A DNA stretch of 11,381 nucleotides from Clostridiales bacterium (GTDB taxonomy: Bacteria; Bacillota; Clostridia; Saccharofermentanales; DTU023): positions 1-11,381 of the forward strand of contig SFGY01000038.1 of assembly GCA_004556455.1 (NCBI GenBank). Reading direction: 5' to 3'. Position numbers and translations under genes: made by a program. Shown in pieces: positions 5,919 through 11,381 of the stretch. Under the pieces are notes generated by a model, which was given only the letters and a program-made list of their open reading frames with translations, was not told the origin of the DNA and ran no database searches. Numbering within the stretch: the stretch's first letter is position 1; the number at the start of each line of letters is the position of its first letter.

Positions 5919-7321
5919 TGGACGCCGTGCTGGCGTTCGATAATATCGCGGCGCTCTCGACCCCACCGGGAACGAGTGGCATTGCCGTCATTCGTCTTTC
6001 TGGACCGACGGTCGTTTCCATCTGTGATCAGGCCTTTCAGCCGGCTGCCTCATTCCCGCGTGCGGCGGAGATGCAGCCTTATACCATGGCTCTCGGAACT
6101 TTTTGTGATCGAGAGGGCCGGGGACTGGATCAAGTCATTCTCTCTGCCTACCGTGCGCCTCACTCCTATACGGGCGAGGATCTTTTCGAGATTTCCTGCC
6201 ACGGCGGAACGGCGGTGCGCCGCAGTATACTTGAAAGCCTTTTTGAGCGTGGAGTTCGCCCGGCCGATCCGGGAGAATTCTCTAAACGCGCTTTTCTCAA
6301 CGGCAAAATGGACCTTATGCAGGCAGAAGCGGTGATGGATCTCATCCACGCGGAAAGTCGTCTGCAGCAGCAGACCGCCCTTGCTGAAGTGGGAGGCGCT
6401 CTTTCAAGAGCGCTGTCGGAGCTTTCTGAGCGCCTTTATGGCGTAGAGGCTGCCCTCGAGATGATGCTGGAATTTCCTGATGAAGAGGATCGCCCTGAGG
6501 CTCGTGAGAGGCTTCGCGAAAACACCGCTGCACTGGTGACAGAGCTCGATTTCGCCCTGGCGGGATGGAAGCAGGGACGCATTCTGCGTGATGGTTTTCG
6601 CCTGGTGATCGCGGGTCGGCCCAATGCTGGAAAGTCCAGTCTGCTCAATGAGTTGCTGGGAGAAGAACGCGCGATTGTGAGCGGTCGTGAGGGGACAACG
6701 CGGGACACGGTGGAAGCCCTTATGGAAATTGAAGGCATTCCTCTCCTGATCACCGACACGGCGGGTCTCAGAGATAGTGAGGATGAGCTTGAAGCTGAGG
6801 GGGTTAGCCGAGCCAGACGAGCTGCGGAAAACGCCGACCTTATTCTCTGGCTGCATGATCCCACACAGGCGGAAGCGAGCCTTGCCGAGCTGGCCAGCAT
6901 GAAAGAGGCACTGCCGCAGGCGGATTTCCTCCTTCTTTCGGGCAAAGCGGATCTCGACCCCAGCCATCAGGGTCTTGAGGACCTGCGGCAGGCCTGGCCG
7001 GAGAGTCAGATTTTGTCCTGGCAAAAGGGGGAAGCATCAGCGATACAGGCGCTGCGCGAAGCTATACTGGCCCGCTATGAGGCGGCCGGTGCAGGCAGTC
7101 AGAATCGCCTGCTCATCCACAACCTCCGCCATAAACGTGGCCTTGAAGAAGCCAAAAAACACCTTGAGCTGGCTTTGAAGAGCATGGACGATGGCCTCAC
7201 GCTGGATCTCACGGCGGCCATGCTGCGAGCGGCGCAGGAAGATTTTGCCGAGCTCACAGGCCGTGAGGTCTCTGCTGAGCTTGCCGATCAGATTTTTTCC
7301 CGTTTCTGTGTCGGTAAATAG
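5918..7321 (+). CDS. mnmE: tRNA modification GTPase MnmE
   Basis: 467 residues. Its ATG shares one base with the jag stop (TGATG), so translation is probably coupled. With MnmG it makes the carboxymethylaminomethyl or aminomethyl group on uridine 34 of tRNA. The N-terminal folate-binding domain (about 1-120) shows DNIAALSTPPGTSGIAVIRLSG split at residue 20, and GEDLFEISCHGG; a helical domain follows. The G domain has G1 GRPNAGKSS (233-241), G2 TTRD (260-263) and G3 DTAG (280-283). The G4 site reads SGKADL: residues 342-345 are GKAD where the family has NKxD, so the Asn that contacts guanine is replaced by Gly. G5 is also unusual (SWQKGEA). The C-terminus FCVGK carries the conserved Cys (464). 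The GGA repeats of G1-G3 look normal, so the GTPase is probably folded and active, but its nucleotide affinity or specificity may differ. Confidence 0.97.
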   Translation: MDAVLAFDNIAALSTPPGTSGIAVIRLSGPTVVSICDQAFQPAASFPRAAEMQPYTMALGTFCDREGRGLDQVILSAYRAPHSYTGEDLFEISCHGGTAVRRSILESLFERGVRPADPGEFSKRAFLNGKMDLMQAEAVMDLIHAESRLQQQTALAEVGGALSRALSELSERLYGVEAALEMMLEFPDEEDRPEARERLRENTAALVTELDFALAGWKQGRILRDGFRLVIAGRPNAGKSSLLNELLGEERAIVSGREGTTRDTVEALMEIEGIPLLITDTAGLRDSEDELEAEGVSRARRAAENADLILWLHDPTQAEASLAELASMKEALPQADFLLLSGKADLDPSHQGLEDLRQAWPESQILSWQKGEASAIQALREAILARYEAAGAGSQNRLLIHNLRHKRGLEEAKKHLELALKSMDDGLTLDLTAAMLRAAQEDFAELTGREVSAELADQIFSRFCVGK

Positions 7322-7325
7322 CGAT

Positions 7326-7332
7326 AAAGGAG
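7326..7332 (+). promoter_or_regulatory. Ribosome binding site that decides the mnmG start
   Basis: AAAGGAG at 7326-7332 directly touches the ATG at 7333 (no spacer), too close for initiation there. The in-frame TTG at 7339 is 6 nt away, the normal distance. The TTG is therefore the preferred start, at the cost of two residues. Confidence 0.6.
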
Positions 7333-7338
7333 ATGCCT

Positions 7339-9303
7339 TTGCGCATCGAGTCACCCGGAAAATTTCCTTTTGATGAACGTTATGACCTGATTGTTGTGGG
7401 CGCGGGTCACGCTGGCTGTGAAGCGGCTATTGCGGCTGCGCGCCTGGGCTTGCGCACACTTTTGTTTACGCTGAATCTGGACAGTCTGGCCAATATGCCC
7501 TGCAATCCCAATATCGGGGGAACGGCCAAAGGACAGCTCGTCCGTGAGATTGACGCTCTGGGCGGTGTCATGGGTCTGCTTGCCGACCGCCACTGTATTC
7601 AGTTCCGCATGCTCAACCGCAGTAAAGGTCCTGCGGTTCTTGCTCCGCGTGCGCAACAGGATCGCACGGCTTATCAGCGCGAAATGAAAAAGCTTCTGGA
7701 GGCGCAACCCCTGCTCAGCCTGAAGCAGGCTGAGGTCTGTGATCTTCTCTGGAGTGAAGAAGACGGCCGAAAAAAGATGGAAGGTGTGGTTACACGCCTC
7801 GGCCTTCGCTATGCTGCGCCCCGTGTCCTTTTGGCCACAGGAACTTTCCTCCGCTCCAAGGTCATTGTCGGTGATGCCCTCTATTCGTCGGGGCCAGACG
7901 GATTGCCCTCTGCGGAGCAGCTTTCAGCCTCTCTCAGGGAGCTGGAGCTTCCCTTAAAGCGCTTTAAGACGGGGACTCCACCCCGCTTTCACAGCCGCAG
8001 CCTGGACTTTTCTGTGATGCAGTGTCAGGAAGCCGACGAAACGGCGGCCCCTTTTTCCTATGCCAATGATGAGCGGCCGGACTGGCGCCCCAAGGCGGCG
8101 CTCCCCTGCTATCTCAGCTGGAGCGGGCCGGAAAGCCGGGAGCTGATTGTCAATAACCTGGATCGCTCACCCCTCTACAGTGGAAAAATTGAGGGCATCG
8201 GCCCGCGCTATTGCCCTTCCTTCGAAGATAAAATCGTCAAGTTTCCCAGCCACGAACGCCACCATATTTTCATGGAACCGACTGGCCTCGATACCTGCGA
8301 AATTTATGCTTCCGGCCTCTCGTCCTCCATGCCGGTGGACGTCCAGCAGGCGCTTTGCAAAACGATCCCGGGCCTGGAAAATGCCGAATTTATGCGCGTG
8401 GCCTATGCGATTGAGTACGACCTGGTCGATCCGACTTCGCTTCAACTTTCTCTGGAAAGCCGACTGGTTCAGGGCCTTTATTGCGCCGGACAGATCAATG
8501 GCTCCTCCGGCTACGAGGAAGCGGCGGCTCAGGGACTTCTGGCGGGCATCAACGCCGCGCTTTCCGCGCGGGGTGAGGATCCGCTGATTCTTGACCGCTC
8601 CCAGGCCTATATCGGCGTGCTGATCGACGATCTGGTCACGAAAGGCACGGATGAGCCTTACCGCATGATGAGTTCCCGGGCGGAGTACCGACTGCTGCTG
8701 CGCCAGGATAATGCGGACCGTCGCCTCTCGCCGCTTGCGGTGCACCTGGGTCTGCTCTCTCCGGAACGCGCGGCAGCTTTTTCGGCAAAGATGCAGCGGG
8801 TCGACCGCGAAATCGCCCGGCTGAAAACGACGCGAATCCCTGCAGATGAGGCGCTCAGCCGTTTTATGCTCAAGCACGGCACTGCCCTGCCCCAGAATAG
8901 TCTCACCCTGGCGGAATGCCTGCGGCGGCCGGAAATCCACCTGGACGATCTTGCTGAAATTGACCCCCTGCCGACGCTTACGGCCTATCCCGGGCAGCTT
9001 TCGGAAGGAACGCCCTTCCTGACCCCGGCAGATCGTTTTGCTGTCGAGGTGGAAATAAAATATGAGGGCTACATCCGGGTGGAAGAGGAGCGTATTGCCC
9101 GCTTCGTAAAGTTGGAAAAGCGGCGTATCCCTGAGAATTTTGACTACAGCCGGCTCAGTGGGCTGAAAGCTGAAGCCCAACAGAAGCTGATGGCCAGGCG
9201 ACCACGCTCGGTGGGGCAGGCCAGCCGGATCTCCGGGGTCAACCCCGCGGATATTTCCGTTCTGCTTGTCGCACTTAAGGAGATCGAAAATGACGGGGAA
9301 TAA
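7339..9303 (+). CDS. mnmG: tRNA uridine-34 5-carboxymethylaminomethyl modification enzyme MnmG (GidA)
   Basis: 654 residues from TTG 7339 (656 from ATG 7333). It is the FAD- and NADH-dependent partner of MnmE. The N-terminal Rossmann motif is GAGHAG (21-26) after DLIVV. MPCNPNIGGTAKGQLVREID and RYCPSFEDK carry the two conserved cysteines (equivalent to Cys47 and Cys277 of E. coli). Other landmarks are FKTGTPPR, SGLSSSMPVDVQ, AYAIEYDLVDP and SSGYEEAAAQGLLAGINAA. The C-terminal helical domain that binds MnmE and tRNA has IKYEGYI, IPENFDY and VGQASRISGVNPADIS. It reads EPTG where EPEG is usual. It is slightly longer than the typical 620-640 residues. It starts just after mnmE and overlaps rsmG by 14 nt, so the two partners are made together. 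Confidence 0.97.
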   Translation: MRIESPGKFPFDERYDLIVVGAGHAGCEAAIAAARLGLRTLLFTLNLDSLANMPCNPNIGGTAKGQLVREIDALGGVMGLLADRHCIQFRMLNRSKGPAVLAPRAQQDRTAYQREMKKLLEAQPLLSLKQAEVCDLLWSEEDGRKKMEGVVTRLGLRYAAPRVLLATGTFLRSKVIVGDALYSSGPDGLPSAEQLSASLRELELPLKRFKTGTPPRFHSRSLDFSVMQCQEADETAAPFSYANDERPDWRPKAALPCYLSWSGPESRELIVNNLDRSPLYSGKIEGIGPRYCPSFEDKIVKFPSHERHHIFMEPTGLDTCEIYASGLSSSMPVDVQQALCKTIPGLENAEFMRVAYAIEYDLVDPTSLQLSLESRLVQGLYCAGQINGSSGYEEAAAQGLLAGINAALSARGEDPLILDRSQAYIGVLIDDLVTKGTDEPYRMMSSRAEYRLLLRQDNADRRLSPLAVHLGLLSPERAAAFSAKMQRVDREIARLKTTRIPADEALSRFMLKHGTALPQNSLTLAECLRRPEIHLDDLAEIDPLPTLTAYPGQLSEGTPFLTPADRFAVEVEIKYEGYIRVEEERIARFVKLEKRRIPENFDYSRLSGLKAEAQQKLMARRPRSVGQASRISGVNPADISVLLVALKEIENDGE

Positions 9304-10168
9304 ATCCGCAGAAAGTCCTGCTAAAGCTCGCTTTGAAGGAGAGCGCTCTGGCCGCAGCGCATCGAAGGAACGGCCTGTTGAAAACAGACGTTCCGCTGCG
9401 TTTCACCCCCCTTTTGACGCCCCTGCCTTTCGCAGCGAATGTCAGCGGGCGTTTGACCTTTATCGCCCGTATCTTCCCGAGATCAGCCCGGAGCAGGAAG
9501 AGCAACTGCTGACTTATCTGGCGCTCGTCGCTGAGACCAATCGCAGCCTGAATCTCACGGCCATCAGCAAAGCCGAGGACATGCTGCTGTTGCATTTGAT
9601 TGATTCCTGGACGCTTTTACCCCTGCTGGATCGTGAACTTGAGGCACAAGCGCAGGCTGATTTTCGCTTTCTTGATATTGGCAGCGGTGCGGGCTTCCCG
9701 GGCATCCCACTGAAGCTTTTGCGTCCACAAATTGAGCTGTGCATGCTGGATGCTTTACAGAAGCGCATTCACTTTCTGCAACGCGCCATCGGCCAGCTTG
9801 CATTGAACCACGGCTGTACAGCCCTGCACGCCCGTGCGGAGGAGGCGGGGTGTCTGCCGGAATATCGGGATCGCTTTGATCTGGTGACTGCGCGTGCCGT
9901 TGCAGATCTGCCTTTGCTCCTGGAACTCGCTCTGCCCTTTGTTAAGCCTGGAGGCCTTTTCATTGCCATGAAAGCGGAGGCGGATGAGGAGATCCGGCGC
10001 GCAGAAAAAGCAGCTCGCCTTCTTTCCGCGGTCAAAGAAGAAGTGTGTGAACTTGAACTGGCCGACTCGGGAGTAAAGCGCAAGTTGATCCTTTATCGAA
10101 AACTGCGGCCCTGCCCGTCTCGCTACCCGCGGACTTTTGCCAAAATGAAAAAAGCCCCGCTCGGCTGA
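9290..10168 (+). CDS. rsmG: 16S rRNA (guanine-527-N7) methyltransferase RsmG (GidB), with N-terminal extension
   Basis: 292 residues from the ATG at 9290, with AAGGAG (9277-9282) 7 nt upstream and inside the end of mnmG (14-nt overlap). RsmG puts the N7-methyl group on G527 of 16S rRNA using S-adenosylmethionine; loss of this activity gives low-level streptomycin resistance in many bacteria. The family core begins near residue 49: LTYLALVAETNRSLNLTAIS and HLIDSW, then the SAM-binding loop DIGSGAGFPGIPL (129-141), TARAVADL (200-207), VKPGG and the C-terminal RYPRTFAKMKKAPLG. Typical members are 210-240 residues. The extra 48 at the front are basic, rich in Ser, Arg, Ala and Lys, and look disordered. 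No Met or better-placed start occurs after residue 1 until inside the conserved core, so the extension is probably translated. Confidence 0.95.
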   Translation: MTGNKSAESPAKARFEGERSGRSASKERPVENRRSAAFHPPFDAPAFRSECQRAFDLYRPYLPEISPEQEEQLLTYLALVAETNRSLNLTAISKAEDMLLLHLIDSWTLLPLLDRELEAQAQADFRFLDIGSGAGFPGIPLKLLRPQIELCMLDALQKRIHFLQRAIGQLALNHGCTALHARAEEAGCLPEYRDRFDLVTARAVADLPLLLELALPFVKPGGLFIAMKAEADEEIRRAEKAARLLSAVKEEVCELELADSGVKRKLILYRKLRPCPSRYPRTFAKMKKAPLG

Positions 10169-10190
10169 TCGGTGGCTGGATTGCTGCACC

Positions 10191-10220
10191 TTTAGCCCAT
10201 CATCTCCTCTATGTTATAAT
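10191..10220 (+). promoter_or_regulatory. Extended -10 promoter of gyrA
   Basis: A perfect TATAAT (10215-10220) is preceded by TGT (10212-10214), an extended -10 element. The best -35 is weak: TTTAGC at 10191-10196, 18 nt upstream. The predicted start is near 10227, giving a leader of about 196 nt before gyrA. Confidence 0.75.
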
Positions 10221-10226
10221 GATCTA

Positions 10227-10422
10227 CTAGAGTGTAAATATTTTATTACGCGCGCACGCGCGCGAGACCAATATGGCGACGAAGCTTTCGTCACCAGAAG
10301 ACAGGAGCAAAGCACGACTGCACGTGCTCGTGTAACGCCTTCTGACGCATGGACAGTGTCGGAGAAACACTCGAGTGACGCGTGACCGCGTGCTCGTCTG
10401 AGATACAAATTTGGAGGAAGCT
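10227..10422 (+). promoter_or_regulatory. Structured 5' leader of gyrA, unrecognised
   Basis: The leader holds several hairpins in a row. H1 is in the CG tract (10249-10264). H2 is GACGAA/TTCGTC with a GCT loop (10278-10292), extended by TGG/CCA across one mismatch to 10274-10296. H3 is AGCACG/CGTGCT (10311-10316 with 10323-10328). H4 is AGTGT/ACACT (10355-10359 with 10367-10371), and it overlaps the palindrome CACTCGAGTG (10368-10377). H5 is ACGCG/CGCGT with a TGAC loop (10378-10391). CGTGCTCGT occurs twice (10323-10331 and 10388-10396, less certain as a unit). None has a terminator T tract. I do not recognise it as a known riboswitch, T-box or protein-bound leader. GGAGG at 10413-10417 is the gyrA ribosome binding site. 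Confidence 0.45.
10247..10264 (+). repeat. Alternating pyrimidine-purine (CG) tract
   Basis: Eighteen bases alternate strictly pyrimidine-purine, mostly CG with two A positions (10248 and 10256). This is the type of sequence that can flip to Z-DNA under negative supercoiling. It sits about 20 nt after the predicted gyrA transcription start and directly follows a T/A-rich stretch (10234-10248). Confidence 0.7.
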
Positions 10423-11381
10423 ATGGCTATCGACGGGGATAAGCCCGATCAGGCAGAATTAAACACAGCGGCTGAAAATGCTCAGGAGCCTGCCGCCGGG
10501 CAAAAGCCGGAAAAGGCGGAACGGCCGCTGAGCGCCGCGGAGCGCCAGAAAGAAAAGGAACGCCTGGTCGATGAAGCTTTCCGCAATCCCGATAATGTCA
10601 TCATCCCGGTGGATCTTGATAAAGAGATGCGGCAATCTTTTATTGACTATGCCATGAGCGTCATCACCGACCGCGCCCTGCCCGATGTGCGGGACGGTCT
10701 TAAGCCGGTGCACCGCCGCATTCTCTATTCGATGTTGTCACAGGGCTTTACCTCGGATAAGCCCTATCGTAAATGCGCCACGACCGTTGGCGATGTTCTC
10801 GGCCGCTTTCATCCTCACGGAGACGCCTCGGTTTATGATGCGCTGGTGCGTCTGGCACAGGACTTTTCCATGCGCCACCCCCTGGTGGACGGCCACGGCA
10901 ACTTCGGTTCCCGTGACGGCGATCCTCCGGCGGCCTATCGTTATACGGAAGCGCGTCTCACCAAACTTGCTCAGGAGATGATGGCCAACATCAACAAGGA
11001 TACGGTCGATTTCCGCCCGAACTTTGATGAGCATGTCATGGAGCCGACCGTTCTGCCTGCCGCCTTCCCGAACCTCCTGGTCAATGGTTCTTCCGGTATT
11101 GCGGTCGGCATGGCCACCAACATTCCCCCGCATAATCTGGGCGAATGCATTGATGCGACGCTCTATCTGATTGACAACCCTGAGGCCACGGCCGATGAGC
11201 TCATGGAGATTATCCCCGGCCCTGATTTTCCGACTTACGGCATGATTCTTGGCAGTTCCGGCATTCGTCAGACCTACCGCACAGGACGTGGCCGTATTCT
11301 CGTGCGTTCCCACACTGATATCGAAGGGATGCAGGGCAACCGCCACCGCATTATCGTTCGCGATCTGCCCTATATGGTCAA
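10423..11381 (+). CDS. gyrA: DNA gyrase subunit A, N-terminal part (3' end outside window)
   Basis: 319 codons are visible from the ATG at 10423 (GGAGG 5 nt upstream) to the window edge. Gyrase A cuts and rejoins DNA while gyrase introduces negative supercoils. The conserved domain starts at about residue 59: VIIPVDLDKEMRQSFIDYAM, DRALPDVRDGLKPVHRRILY, then the quinolone region HPHGDASVYDALVRLAQ (130-146) and HGNFGSRDGDPPAAYRYTEA with the catalytic Tyr174 preceded by Arg173. GSSGIAVGMATNIPPHNLGE follows. The residue equal to E. coli Ser83 is Ala135; the Asp87 equivalent is kept (Asp139). The first 58 residues are a charged, Glu/Lys/Ala-rich extension absent from most GyrA proteins. The C-terminal GyrA box is not in view, so ParC cannot be fully excluded, but the visible sequence fits GyrA better. 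gyrB is not adjacent in the window. Confidence 0.93.
   Translation, partial: MAIDGDKPDQAELNTAAENAQEPAAGQKPEKAERPLSAAERQKEKERLVDEAFRNPDNVIIPVDLDKEMRQSFIDYAMSVITDRALPDVRDGLKPVHRRILYSMLSQGFTSDKPYRKCATTVGDVLGRFHPHGDASVYDALVRLAQDFSMRHPLVDGHGNFGSRDGDPPAAYRYTEARLTKLAQEMMANINKDTVDFRPNFDEHVMEPTVLPAAFPNLLVNGSSGIAVGMATNIPPHNLGECIDATLYLIDNPEATADELMEIIPGPDFPTYGMILGSSGIRQTYRTGRGRILVRSHTDIEGMQGNRHRIIVRDLPYMV

Noticed and set aside
8167..9180. 337-residue open frame on the minus strand inside mnmG, and a 309-residue one (4021-4950) inside yidC
   Set aside because: Both lie fully antisense to clear conserved genes, show no known motif and no ribosome binding site, and follow from the codon use of the real genes.
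10151..10180. Inverted repeat AGCC/GGCT just after rsmG as a terminator
   Set aside because: The stem is only 4 bp and no T tract follows on the + strand. The T-rich side is on the minus strand, where there is no gene to terminate.
10273..10335. Small upstream frame of 20 codons in the gyrA leader (ATG 10273 to TAA 10333-10335), and a 9-codon one at 10349-10378
   Set aside because: Neither has a Shine-Dalgarno sequence, and the first overlaps the H2 and H3 stems. Not enough to call a leader peptide.
1..11381. tRNA or rRNA genes, CRISPR arrays, insertion sequences, phage genes
   Set aside because: No cloverleaf T-arm motif, no regularly spaced repeats, no transposase or integrase motifs, and the gaps between genes are too short to hide them.

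Overview
The window is a piece of bacterial chromosome, most likely from a member of the Clostridia (Bacillota). The reasons are strong AGGAGG-type ribosome binding sites, a 44-residue L34, a DUF5685-family gene beside a Cys-tailed J-domain gene, and the rpmH-rnpA-yidD-yidC-jag-mnmE-mnmG-rsmG block. The DNA looks moderately GC-rich by eye (not counted). All genes lie on the + strand. I could not place it to a family or genus.

Left part (1-2643): the 3' end of glutaminyl-tRNA synthetase, then three accessory genes. These are a DUF5685-family gene whose frame is broken by an apparent single-base deletion near 1047-1050, a small J-domain protein with a Cys-rich tail, and a multi-pass membrane protein of unknown function. 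This trio is the least understood part of the window.

Middle part (2651-10168): the conserved 'origin-side' housekeeping cluster. A strong promoter drives rpmH (L34), and an intrinsic terminator overlaps the rpmH stop codon. Then come rnpA (RNase P protein) and yidD, which overlap. A candidate extended -10 promoter precedes yidC (membrane insertase). jag/khpB, mnmE, mnmG and rsmG follow as one tight unit with a 1-nt overlap (jag/mnmE), a 17-nt gap (mnmE/mnmG) and a 14-nt overlap (mnmG/rsmG). In function they cover ribosome assembly and modification (L34, RsmG), tRNA maturation and wobble-U34 modification (RnpA, MnmE-MnmG), membrane-protein insertion (YidC, YidD) and RNA binding (Jag/KhpB).

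Right part (10169-11381): a 254-nt intergenic region holds a perfect extended -10 promoter, an 18-nt alternating pyrimidine-purine (CG) tract and several consecutive hairpins. It leads into the 5' part of gyrA, which runs off the window. dnaA, dnaN, recF, gyrB, parA and parB are not in the window, and I saw no convincing oriC DnaA-box cluster.

The items most worth a second look are the DUF5685/J-domain/membrane-protein module, the structured gyrA leader with its CG tract, the terminator and poorly placed ribosome binding site before rnpA, the altered G4 motif of MnmE, and the N-terminal extensions on RsmG and GyrA.
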